This document shows positions 46,768 to 57,859 of a stretch of 64,000 nucleotides of DNA, piece after piece. Position 1 is the first letter of the stretch, and the number at the start of each line of letters is the position of its first letter. Under the pieces are notes generated by a model. That model ran no database searches. It was not told the origin of the DNA and saw only the letters and a program-made list of their open reading frames with translations. The stretch is from Saccopteryx bilineata (lineage: Eukaryota; Chordata; Mammalia; Chiroptera; Emballonuridae). The stretch spans positions 126,432,766 to 126,496,765 of the forward strand of contig NC_089491.1 of assembly GCF_036850765.1 (NCBI RefSeq), given 5' to 3'. The position numbers and the translations under genes are program-made.

Positions 46768-46979
46768 TTCGCTACAATGAACAGGGTAGGGACCCTTTTC
46801 ATTACTCAAAGGTAACCACCATTGAAAAAACCACCACAGAAGCACATGAGATAAAAAAGATAGCAACAGAGGAAAGATGTATGGAATACAACCAAATAAA
46901 AACAAAAGATAGAAAAACGAAAGAGAAGGATCAAAAAAGACATAAAACTAACAGAAAGCAAGATATAAAATGGCAATAG
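46740..46979 (+). CDS. Small inter-ORF open frame of L1-B (79 aa)
   Basis: Counterpart of 34316-34555, 79 codons with one residue changed (K for T near residue 66). It overlaps the end of the extended ORF1 by 28 nt and the start of ORF2 by 10 nt (ORF2 ATG 46970, stop TAG 46977-46979), so all three frames are chained. The geometry would suit termination-reinitiation at ORF2. No homolog is known to me, and translation is unproven. Confidence 0.4.
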   Translation: MECKSTHKIVRYNEQGRDPFHYSKVTTIEKTTTEAHEIKKIATEERCMEYNQIKTKDRKTKEKDQKRHKTNRKQDIKWQ

Positions 46980-49900
46980 GGAACTCACAAGTATCAATAA
47001 TTACACTAAATGTAAATGGATTAAACTCACCAATAAAAAGGCACAGAGTAGCAGAATGGATTAAAAAAGAAAATCCAACTATATGCTGCCTACAGGAAAC
47101 TCATCTAAGTAACAAGGATAAAAACAAATTCAAAGTGAAAGGCTGGAAAACAATACTCCAAGCAAATAACATCCAAAAAAAAGCAGGCGTAGCAATACTC
47201 ATATTGGATAATGCTGACTACAAGACAGGAAAAGTACTCAGAGACAAAAATGGCCATTTCATAATGGCTAAGGGGACACTGAATCAAGAAGACATAACAA
47301 TTCTTAATATATATGCACCAAACCAAGGAGCACCAAAATATATAAGACAGCAACTTATTGATCTTAAAACAAAAACTGACAAAAATACAATCATACTTGG
47401 AGACCTCAATACACCGCTGACGGCTCTAGATCGGTCATCCAAACAGAGAATCAACAAAGACATAGTGGCCTTAAACAAAACACTAGAGCACCTGGATATG
47501 ATAGACATCTACAGGACATTTCATCCCAAAGTGACTGAGTATACATTTTTCTCCAGTGTACATGGATCATTCTCAAGAATTGACCATATGTTGGGCCACA
47601 AAAACAACATCAGCAAATTCAGAAAAATTGAAGTTGTACCAAGCATATTTTCTGATCATAAATCCTTGAAACTAGAATTCAACTGCAAAAATGAGGTAAA
47701 AAAAAAAAAACCACAAAAATGTGGAAACTAAACAACATACTTTTAAAAAATGAATGGGTCAAAGAAGAAATAAGTGCAGAGATCAAAAGATATATACAGA
47801 CTAATGAAAATGACAATATGACATATCAGAATCTATGGGATGCAGCAAAAGCAGTGATAAGAGGGAAGTTCATATCACTTCAGGCATATATGAACAAACA
47901 AGAGAGAGCCCAAGTGAACCACTTAACTTCCCACCTTAAGGAACTAGAAAAAGAAGAACAAAGACAACCCAAAACCAGCCGAAGAAAGGAGATAATAAAA
48001 ATCAGAGCAGAAATAAATGAATTAGAGAACAGAAAAACTATAGAAAAAATTAATAGAACAAGGAGCTGGTTCTTTGAAAAGATCAACAAAATTGACAAAC
48101 CCTTGGCAAGACTTACCAAGGAAAAAAGAGAAAGAACTCATATAAACAAAATCCAAAATGAAAGAGGAGAAATCACCACGGACATTGTAGATATACAAAG
48201 AATTATTGTAGAATACTATGAAAAACTTTATGCCACTAAATTCAACAACCTAGAAGAAATGGATAAATTCCCAGAAAAATACAACCTTCCTAGACTGAGT
48301 CAAGAAGAAGCAGAAAGCCTAAACAGACCTATCAGTAGAGAAGAAATAGAAAAAGCCATTAAAAACCTCCCCAAAAATAAAAGTCCAGGCCCTGACGGCT
48401 ATACCAGCGAATTTTATCAAACATTCAAAGAAGACTTGGTTCCTATTCTACTCAAAGTCTTCCAAAAAATTGAAGAAGAAGCAATACTTCCAAACACATT
48501 TTATGAGGCCAACATAACCCTCATACCAAAACCCGGCAAGGATGGCACAAAAAAAGAAAACTACAAACCAATATCTCTAATGAATACAGATGCTAAAATA
48601 CTAAACCAAATACTAGCAAATCAAATACAACAACATATTAAAAAAATAATACATCATGATCAAGTGGGATTCATCCCAGAATCTCAAGGATGGTTCAACA
48701 TACGTAAAACGGTTAATGTAATACACCATATCAACAAAACAAAGAACAAAAACCACATGATCTTATCAATAGACACAGAAAAGGCTTTCGATAAAATACA
48801 ACACAATTTTATGTTTAAGACTCTCAACAAAATGGGTATAGAAGGAAAATATCTCAACATGATAAAGGCCATATATGATAAACCATCAGCTAACATCATA
48901 TTAAATGGCACTAAACTGAAGGCTTTCCCCCTTAAATCAGGAACAAGACAGGGTTGTCCACTTTCTCCACTCTTATTTAATGTGGTACTAGAGGTTCTAG
49001 CCAGAGCAATCAGACAAGACAAAGAAATAAAAGGCATCCATATCGGAAAAGAAGAAGTAAAGCTATCACTTTTTGCAGATGATATGATCCTATACATCGA
49101 AAACCCCAAAGAATCCACAAAAAGACTACTAGAAACAATAAGCCAATACAGTAAGGTCGCAGGATACAAAATTAACATACAGAAGTCAATAGCCTTTCTA
49201 TATGCCAACAATGAAACAACTGAGAAGGAACTCAAAAGAATAATCCCCTTCACGATTGCAACAAAAAAAATAAAATACTTAGGAATAAACATAACAAAGA
49301 ATGTAAAGGACTTATATAATGAAAACTATAAACCATTGTTAAGGGAAATCGAAAAAGATATAATGAGATGGAAGAATATACCTTGTTCTTGGCTAGGAAG
49401 AATAAATATAATCAAGATGGCTATATTACCCAAAGCAATATACAAATTTAATGCAATTCCCATCAAAATTCCAATGACATTTTTTAAAGAAATAGAGCAA
49501 AAAATCATCAGATTTATATGGAACTATAAAAAACCCCGAATAGCCAAAGCAATCCTAAAGAAAAAGAATGAAGCTGGGGGCATAACAATACCTGACTTCA
49601 AACTCTATTATAGGGCCACGACAATCAAAACAGCATGGTATTGGCAGAAAAATGGACACTCAGACCAATGGAACAGAATAGAAAGTCCAGAAATAAAACC
49701 ACATATATATAGTCAAATAATTTTTGATAAAGGGGCCAACAACACACAATGGAGAAAAGAAAGCCTCTTCAATAAATGGTGCTGGGAAAACTGGAAAGCC
49801 ACATGAAAAGAATGAAACTGGACTATAGTCTCTCCCCCTGTACAAAAATTAACTCAAAATGGATCAAAGATCTAAACATAAGACCTGAAACAATTAAGTA

Positions 49901-50797
49901 CATAGAAGAAGACATAGGTACTCAACTCATCGACCTGGGTTTTAAAGAGCATTTTATGAATTTGACTCCAATGGCAAGAGAAGTGAAGGCAAAAATTAAT
50001 GAATGGGACTACATCAGACTAAGAAGTTTTTGCTCAGCAAGAGAAACTGATAACAAAATAAACAGCCAACTAAATGGGAAATGATGTTTTCAAACAACAG
50101 CTCAGATAAGGGCCTAATATCCAAAATATACAAAGAACTCATAAAACTCAACAACAAACAAACAAACAATCCAATAAAAAAATGGGAAGAGGATATGAAT
50201 AGACATTTCTCACAGGAAGAAATACAAATGGCCAACAGATATATGAAAAGATGCTCATCTTCTTTAGCTATTAGAGAAATGCAAATCAAAACGGCAATGA
50301 GATACCACCTCACACCTGTTCGATTAGCTGTTATTAGCAAGTCAGGTAATAGCAAATGTTGGAGAGGCTGTGGAGTAAAAGGAACCCTCATACACTGTTG
50401 GTGGGAATGTAAAGTAGTACAACCATTATGGAAGAAAGTATGGTGGTTCCTCAAAAAACTGAAAATAGAACTACCTTATGACCCAGCAATCCCTCTACTG
50501 GGTATATATCCCCCAAACTCAGAAACATTGATACGTAAAGACACATGCAGCCCCATGTTTATTGCAGCATTGTTCACAGTGGCCAGGACATGGAAACAAC
50601 CGAAAAGCCCATCAATAGATGACTGGATAAAGAAGATGTGGCACATATACACTATGGAATACTACTCAGCCAAAAGAAATGATGACATCGGAACATTTAC
50701 AGTAAAATGGTGGGATCTTGATAACATGATACGAAGCGAAATAAGTAAATCAGAAAAAAACAGGAACTGTATTATTCCATACGTAGGTGGGACATAA
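46970..50797 (+). pseudogene. L1-B ORF2, broken by three frameshifts
   Basis: The frame is that of L1-A ORF2 in four pieces. The endonuclease piece (46970-47731) loses frame at an A-run near 47699-47710. The middle piece (47719-49806), with the entire RT and an intact FADD, ends at a TGA created by loss of one C at about 49804. A third piece ends near 50084 after a 4-nt loss near 50065. The last piece (50081-50797) carries the C-terminal Cys motif. Unlike L1-A, it keeps GPDG and SEF in the RT region, but has K instead of R in the 'NYRPISL' motif. It cannot make full-length ORF2p as written. Confidence 0.95.
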
Positions 50798-50837
50798 TAG
50801 TGAAACTAAGAGACATTGATAAGAGTGTGGTGGTTAC

Positions 50838-50882
50838 GGGCGGGGAGGGGGGAATGGGAGAGGGATAGGGGGTGGGGAGGGG
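50838..50882 (+). other. G-rich tract of the L1-B 3'UTR
   Basis: Multiple G3-G6 runs separated by short A/T spacers, a potential G-quadruplex. Equivalent to 30416-30472 in L1-A. Confidence 0.7.
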
Positions 50883-51046
50883 CACAAAGAAAACAAGATA
50901 GAAGGCGACAGAGGACAATCTGACTTTGGGTGGTGGGTATGCAACATAATTGAACGACAAGATAACCTGGACTTGTTATCTTTGAATATATGTATCCTGA
51001 TTTATTGATGTCACCCCATTAAAAAAATAAAATTATTAAAAAAAAA

Positions 51047-51057
51047 AAAAGTTAGTG
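51047..51057. repeat. L1-B target-site duplication, right copy
   Basis: Second copy of aaaagttagtg (43238-43248), just after poly(A). Confidence 0.88.
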
Positions 51058-51083
51058 TATAGGAGTCTGGGACAAATGCCTAG

Positions 51084-51275
51084 CAGGGGTTGTCAAACTT
51101 TTTATAAAAACCGCCCACTTTTGCAGTGCTGGTAGACCTGGTCCCTACCGCCCACTAGTGGGCGTTCCAGCTTTCATGATGGGCCAATCGCGGCACTGTT
51201 TGGTTGCACGGTAGGGACCAGGTTGACCAGCACTGCAAAAGTGGGCGGTTTTTATAAAAAGTTTGACGACCCCTT
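51084..51275. mobile_element. Palindromic hAT-like MITE
   Basis: A 192-bp element whose first ~67 bp (from caggggttgtcaaacttttt) are repeated inverted at the end (to aaaagtttgacgacccctt) with very few differences. The CAGGGGTxxTCAAACT terminus is of hAT type. A convincing 8-bp target duplication is not visible (tgcctagc versus tgtagagc matches 5 of 8). At its centre is a perfect 16-bp palindrome, cgcccactagtgggcg (51149-51164). It starts only 26 bp beyond the L1-B target duplication. Confidence 0.8.
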
Positions 51276-51276
51276 G

Positions 51277-54200
51277 TAGAGCAACAGTTTTCACCTCATA
51301 GGATACATAAACTAAGTATTAAAATTCTGTGGCACATTGAAAAATATAGGTTTTACCAATCTGACAAAAAAAATGGAGGTATAATTTTGATTCATTCACA
51401 GCAGATGGCTATTGTTGTGTTGGCTTTTGTCATTTTTTCTTTTTTGGACAATTTAAGAGGAAAGAGTTTAGTGTCCTTACTAAATAGTCAGGTTTTGCAC
51501 ATTTTAAAAATTCTTGTTACATGCCAGTTGAAAATCACTGGCCTAGAGATTCATACTAGTTTCCTGATGTAGGTGTCAGTTTTGGTATGATGGACCCACA
51601 AGGCAAAAAGTCTAGGGATATGTATTTGTGGTGCAGTGTTAGGTATAGAAACCACTTTCCTCATAATGATACTGTACATTTTACAGACAAAGGAAGTACG
51701 CCTCAGAAATTCACACCTAGTTTTACCTGATATCATGCAATGGACATAATCTTATATTTCATTGGTGAGGTGTGTTATATGTTGGGCCTTGAGGGTTGGA
51801 TAATTGTAAACAAAAGTGGGTGGTGAGATAGGAGAAAATATACACAAGACTTTGAAAGAATGACATTGAAGGCTGAAAGGTAGGAACTTGAGGGGCATGT
51901 TAGAGGAATTAAAAAGATTTTTCATTTCAAGTTATTATTATCAGATTCAACATGTGTAAAATCAAATTAAAAAGTCTTGACTGTATTTTTGTCTATATTC
52001 TAAGCCATATTATACGTAAAGTTTGTTATCAGATACAAAACTTGATTACCAACCTTTGTGAATTACTGAATTATTAAAGGAAAAAACCTGAAGGTTTTTC
52101 TGAATCTGGTCACCAATTCAATAAGCACTCAGGTGTAGTTTATTTGGGCAAACATTTATTCAACTTCAATGTGATAGATAGTATGTTCAATGAGGGGGTT
52201 AGAGAGATATGTAAGATGGAGTCCCTCAAGGGGCATAGAGTAGGAGAGATGGATTGGTAGATAATTAAAATCAATTTTCTACAGGTGCTGGTAGAAGGAT
52301 GTTATCACCAATATTGACATTTTCCTTACAGCTGCAATTATTTCTAAAACCACTAAGGAACTCTTTGATTGTTAAAGTACCTCTGATTTCTAGGTTGTGT
52401 TTTTTGTTTGAGTAAGAATAGACATTTTGTTTATATTACAAATAACTTTAGAAATGATTTGTAGGTATTAAGGAATATTTTGTGAATTGGGCAGTAAATA
52501 TGTTTTTTAAGTCAAAGAGAAGTAAAATCAGTCATAATAGACTATGCTTTTGAATATCAATAAGGATTTGTTTGGCTGAATTCATATCTTTTGTCTTTCA
52601 TCACTGTAGTCCGAGTTTTCACTTCACATCTCTCAGTTTCACACATTTTCTTATATATACTTTTTGGAAACACAGCAATTTATTTTTGTTGTTGTCCCTG
52701 GTTGATACCAGAGTGTTTGCCTGCCATTTCATGTGTATTTGAGTTGGCATAAAATGAACAATTGCTTCTAGACATAAGTATCCTACAAGTCAGTTTTCTC
52801 AGTGTCATTAAAAGCAGAAAAACTGAACAGTAGTTTGAGTCTTTCAAAGACCTTTATTTAACATTTGAGAGCAGCTGATATCTTTAGAAAACTCTGGATT
52901 GAATGAATTAATATTTTTATGTACAAGTGGGAATTTGGCCTTGGGAACAACAATAAAACCCAGAAACTACAGTTCTCTAATAATAATTTTCACTTTGTGT
53001 TTGATAAATTGAATGCAGCAATAATAAGGATAGAATGGCAAGTCCTTCAGGCGGTTGACAAAGGCATATATATTTGAAGTTAATGAAAACAAGGATGTAG
53101 TACAAGCATAGCTAATATTCTGTAGGAGAAACCACCAAATATAAATCATAATTTCTGTCACTAGGATTTATCTTCATATCTATATAAACCATCAGAGAAT
53201 ATAAGCTCGTGCTTTTATACAGCGTAAATCATTACTTGCCACATTTACTGATGTACTTTGCTAAAGTCTGACTTGATGGATTATAAAAATAAAGATGACT
53301 TGCTTGTAATATATATTAAATGAAGCAATAATCATTGCAAGCGTGTATACACACCAGCTGTTTTCTTCTGGTGAGCACATCTCAAAATGGCATGGGAGGG
53401 GGAAAAGTAGTTTAGCGATGTAGTTAAGAAACGGAGAGGGCCACACAATAAGTATGGCGCAATACTTTATGTTGTACTAGGTATATACAGAGAATAAAAT
53501 ACTAGGTGAGAATTTTGTAAAGCGTCAGAGGGAAGAGTAACAGTGCTGAAGCTTTAAGAAGAGAAGACTGAAGGTAAACTGCACACGCTGTGTGGTATTT
53601 GGTTGCAATGATCCAAAGGATCATACCCAAAGGACAGAGACACACTGCTGTGGAGTAAAGCAAGTGGTAGGTTTTAAATCAGCTTCTAGAGGCTAACCCT
53701 TTTTCTGGCATTAATTTGCTCTTTTAATTTAGGCAATTGACTTTAAAAAATTGAGCTTCTGTAAAGTGGCCTACTTTATTTGTAACAGTTCTTTCAGCTC
53801 TAACTAGATGATCTATAAATTCTTTCTCCAGCTCCACTGAGGAATGAACAAGAGAAAAAGAACTTAGAATATAACTTGTGGAGTTGTAGTGAGAACTAAA
53901 GACCCATTTCCTGGCAATGAGAGAGAGAGTCAGTACTGGGAAGTGTTTCTAAGAGAAGCCAAGAAGTCACTTTCAGCAGGTAAGTGAAAATGTTTAACTT
54001 TCTACACTAACCAAATCAAATCACTGCTGGACAGCAGTGGGGACAGAAGATGTCCATGGACTTCACTTAGCCTTCGGAATTACCTCCTAGACTGCCACCT
54101 GGAAGTGTCAAGGAGAAACAAAGATGGGTGTTGTTAAAAAATGGCAAGAGATTTTATTCAGAGGAAAGTAGTTCGGAAGAGAGATTTCAATTTAAACTGT

Positions 54201-55565
54201 GCTCAAATCGCCTTATGTGCTGGGGGGAGGTTCAAGGAAAAATACTGAAGGATGTTAGGGCAGGGAAGTGAGTCGGTGTGATCAGGCCATCTGTGTCTGC
54301 TAGGTAGGTGGTTCTTATTGAAAATAGGCTCTTACCCTCCCACAAAAACTGGGAGACAGGGACTGTACTCTATTAGATGGTTACATTTCAAAAGGAAGGC
54401 TTTCAGATCCTTGGGCTATAGAAGGTACTTCTGAAAGGGACAGAGTGAGGATTTACAATTGTCTGCTTTCTCAAGTAAATGATTTAAGAAGAAGGAGGTT
54501 AGCAGTGTGTAGTCAGGTTTTGGGGGTTTTGGCTGAAACAAACAATTTTTTTGGCAATGTTGAGCTGTCCCAGGCAGGCATTTTTAGGGGATCTGGTCAG
54601 TCCTCCTCGAGACAGGGCCTTGAATTACTAGGAGCCATGCTAGAGTTTGGTCAAATATCTTCATCTGTATGGGAAAGGAATGGACACAGTGGTCTGTGCT
54701 GAGAATCTTTGGGCTGAGCATCTGCAGTTTTGAGAAGACAAACTGTAGAATTATCTTATTAGCTTTCAGGATGAATTTTTTTTTTCCCCCCAGAAGCTCT
54801 CTCATCAGAATTACAACAATGTTCTCATAGTTTAGCCTTCATTCTTATAATTCAGTCACAAGAAATATGGAAAATTAGGGAACTGCCTTGTTAGAGCTGC
54901 TAAAACACACCTGGTTTAATGTAGTTACCAGTAGGTGGAACTCTAATCATAAGAACTAATATTTTAAAAATCAATAATATTGACATTATATATGAAAAAT
55001 TTCACTTACTTTCTGTCTTAAAATTGTTTTCCCCTTACCACTCAAATGACAAGCTTGGCTTTCAGAACACTTGATTTTCTTACATATAGTTTTTAGAAAA
55101 TTGTCAAGTTCAGTTATTTTGTTGGGCATTCAATAATTTCCATGGCCTTTTTATGCATCACATAACAAGAAGTAAAAGTCAATAAATACATAGATAGTGT
55201 AAAATATTAGTTTATGTTTGGTTGGTTTAGTTTGTTTCTGGTAAAGTGAATCATATTCTTTAAACTATACAATGTGTTGGGGTGATATAAAAAGTTTTAG
55301 TGTTTCAAATGTAAGGGAGGTGTGAAGGGAAATGTTATTGCTTTGAAATGAGTCAGAAAAATGTTTTTTTTTGCATGTCAATTTTTACATCTTAATGTAT
55401 TTGTTGCTGGGTATATTCATTGGAAATAAAATGATTTAAAAATGCCTTCTGTAAAAATCCCTTTTAGAGATCTCAGCTCCAAAGATGGATATTAGTCCTT
55501 GGTCTTTTGATTGGTCTTTTAGGAGCCTTGCTTTTGCTGATTAACACTGTATTTTTTACATATAT
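51277..55565. other. Intergenic sequence, no gene seen
   Basis: Frames of 60-85 codons occur (for example 54445-54702), but none has recognisable protein features. A block at about 53900-54900 is less AT-rich and may be an unassigned old LTR or other repeat. 52130-52290 recalls ancient LINE relics. Neither is firm. Confidence 0.35.
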
Positions 55566-55767
55566 ATAATAGTCCCTCCTTATCCAAGTTCTATTTAAAT
55601 TTCAGTCACCTACGGTTAACTGTGGTCCAAAAGTATTAAATAAAAAATTCCAGAAATAAACAATACTTAAATTTTAAATTGCACACTGTCCTGAGTAGTG
55701 TGATGATATCTCACATTGTCCAGCACATCCAGTATGTCTATGCTATGTGCCCATAGTAGCCATATAA

Positions 55768-56600
55768 TTTTTAAATTTTATTTTTTAATTAAAGTTTATA
55801 TTTAATATTATTTTGTATTAATTTCAGGTGCACAGTGTAGTGGTTAGAAAACCAAATAATTTACAAAGTGTTTCCCTGACATTTGTAGTGTCACCTGACA
55901 TGACACATAGTCATCACAATACTACTGACTATATTCCCTACACTGCACTCCTCACCCTCCCGAGCACTCTGAAACTACCAGTCTGCACTTCTCAATCCCT
56001 TCACCTCCTTTACCCAGTCTCCCAACCTACCTCCCTATGGCAATCATCAGTTTTTTCTCTGTGTCTACGAGTCTGTCTCAATCCTGCATATTCATCTTGC
56101 TCTCCAGATTCTACATATAAGTGAAATCACACAGTAGTTATCTTTCTCTGACTGACTTATTTCACTCAGCACAATACCCTCTCTCAGTGGTCAGCAAACT
56201 CATTAGTCAGCAGAGCCAAATATCAACAGTACAACAATTGAAATTTCTTTTGAGAGCCAAATTTTTAAAACTTAAACTATATAGGTAGGTACATTCCTTA
56301 TCAAGGTAGCGCCCTCACGTGGTATTTTGTGGAAGAGCCACACTCAAGGGGCCAAAGAGCCGCATGTGGCTCACGAGCTGCAGCTTGCCAACCAGGGCTC
56401 TAGGTCTATTCATGCTGACACAAAAGGTAAGATTTCATTACTTTTTATGGTCAAGTTATATTCTATTGTATGTATATATGTAGCATAACTTTTATCCACT
56501 TATCTCTTGATGGGCATATTTTGGCTCTTGTGAACAACATGGCAATGAACATAGGGGTGCATATTCTTTCAAATTAATATTTTGAGTTTCTTCAGATTGT
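55768..56600 (-). mobile_element. Old L1 3'-end fragment nested in Tigger
   Basis: The minus strand is L1 3'UTR and ORF2 terminus; on the plus strand 'tttcaggtgcacagtgtagt' marks the 3' side and 'gtgaacaacatggcaatgaac' the ORF2 end. It interrupts Tigger sequence on both sides and is itself interrupted at 56187-56397. The 98-codon frame at 55828-56124 is a shadow. Confidence 0.8.
56187..56397. mobile_element. hAT-type MITE nested in the L1 fragment
   Basis: Ends cagtggtcagcaaact and 'agcttgccaaccagg' are inverted complements with a few mismatches. The L1 text on either side ('aataccctct' and 'ctctaggtctattc') joins across it, with a degenerate 8-bp duplication centred on CTCTAG. This makes it the youngest of three nested layers. 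It contains tagcgccctcacgtgg (56307-56322), a weak CTCF-like match. Confidence 0.75.
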
Positions 56601-56657
56601 TAACAGCCATCTTGATTATCAGCTCTACTGTCACTGTAACCCATATTTTACTTAATA

Positions 56658-56806
56658 GTGGCTCCTAAGCGCAAGAGTAGAGATGTTGGCAATTCAGATA
56701 TGCCAAAGAGAAGCTGTACAGTGCTCCCTTTAAGTAAAAAGTTGAAAGTTCTCGACAATATAGTAAAAAAAAAATTGTATGCTGAGGATGCTAAGATATA
56801 TGGTTA
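56658..56806 (+). pseudogene. Tigger transposase N-terminus remnant (CENP-B/pogo HTH)
   Basis: From GTG (probably a decayed ATG) the frame reads 'APKRKSRDVGNSDMPKRS', then 'VLPLSKKLKVLDNI' and 'LYAEDAKIYG' before a stop. This is the N-terminal helix-turn-helix DNA-binding part of Tigger transposases. The frame is cut off after about 50 codons and the DDE catalytic domain is missing. Confidence 0.8.
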
Positions 56807-57092
56807 GAAGGAATCTTCTATCTGTGAAATTGTGAAGGAGAAAAAAAATTAATGGTAGTTTGCTGAGAGAGTAAGGCAAACCACATCCATGTAATTTTAC
56901 TACCATATATTGTAATTGTTCTATTTTATTAGTTAGTTGTTAATCTCTTACTGTATCTAATTTTTAAATTAAACTTTATCATAGGTATATATGTATAGGA
57001 AATGTAGTAAACATAGGGTTTGCTACTATTCTTGGTTTCAGGCATCCACTGGGGGTCTTGGAATGTAACCTCAATGGGTAAGAGGGAATTAC

Positions 57093-57548
57093 TTTATACA
57101 TTAATCAACAGAAGAAAGCTTTTAAAGTTAGACTGCAAAGTAACATTTACATTCCTAAAATAACCAAAAAGACCTGAAAACAAAAAACCAAATTTACCTG
57201 TGGTTTAGCATAGTTGAGCACAAAACTATGCACTTAAAAAAAAGCAATTTCTTTTTCAGTGATAAAAACTAATGACAAAGATAAATAGCAAACAAGCCAA
57301 TACTTAGGGTTGGTTTTCAACAGCAACAACAATCCAAATTAAGATCAGAACAAAGTAGAAAGTAAAAAGCCAAGTAAGGTACATTTCCCTTTATAAAATA
57401 AATGCCTGAAAAATAATGACTTTATATACATTGATATATTACATAAGATTTAAAAAGAATCAGATTATGAATGCATCTAAGAAATATTATTTAATTTTAA
57501 AATGTAGATTTAAAAGGTAGATGATTTTGAAAGAAATTAGATACTTTT
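57093..57548. other. Intergenic sequence, no gene seen
   Basis: A-rich; no repeat or open frame of note. Confidence 0.4.
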
Positions 57549-57550
57549 TC

Positions 57551-57858
57551 TGTGTGACAGAGACAGAGAGGGACTGATAGGGACAAACAGGAAGAGAGAG
57601 CAATGAGAAGCATCAATTCTTTGTTGTAGCTTCTTAGTTGTTCATTGATTGCTTTCTCATATGTGCCTTGACCAGGGGGCTACAGCAAACCGAGTGACCC
57701 CTTGCTTAAGCCAGTGACCATGGGTTCAAGCTGGTGAGCCTAGCTCAAACCAGATGAGCCCGCGCTCAAGCTGGCGGCGACCTCAGGGTTTCAAACCTAG
57801 GTCTTCCATGTACCAGTCTGATGTTCTATCCACTGTGCCACTACCTGGTCAGGCAAAA
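57551..57858 (-). mobile_element. tRNA-derived SINE with internal 'gctcaag' repeats
   Basis: Reverse-oriented relative of the SINE at 798-1183. On the plus strand it opens with 'gacagagacagagaggga', has 'ttgttcattgattgctttctc', several 'aagccagtgacc / caagctggtgagc' repeats and ends with the tRNA-like complement 'ctatccactgtgccactacc'. A clear target duplication was not found. Confidence 0.85.
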
Positions 57859-57859
57859 A

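Larger units (their letters stand above)
43249..51046 (+). mobile_element. L1-B: full-length young L1, ORF2 broken
   Basis: A complete L1 of 7.8 kb flanked by an 11-bp target-site duplication. It has a 2.4-kb 5'UTR with tandem units, ORF1 (45646-46767), a small inter-ORF frame, an ORF2 split by three frameshifts, a 249-nt 3'UTR with a G-rich tract, AATAAA at 51026-51031 and poly(A). Nearly identical to L1-A but inverted, with the two 5' ends 5.2 kb apart. It lacks about 38 bp of the second tandem unit that L1-A keeps. Confidence 0.95.
55568..57092 (+). mobile_element. Tigger DNA transposon, split by later insertions
   Basis: The left end agtccctccttatccaag pairs as an inverted terminus with the right end 'gggtaagagggaattac' at about 57078-57094. 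The segment 'tcacctacggttaactgtgg' after the left end and 'caggcatccactgggggtct' before the right end are typical Tigger subterminal sequences. Between them sit an L1 tail (55768-56600) and a broken transposase start (56658). An internal deletion accounts for the missing catalytic region. Confidence 0.8.

Noticed and set aside
43249..51046. L1-A and L1-B as arms of a segmental inverted duplication
   Set aside because: Similarity stops at the L1 ends and each copy has its own different target-site duplication.
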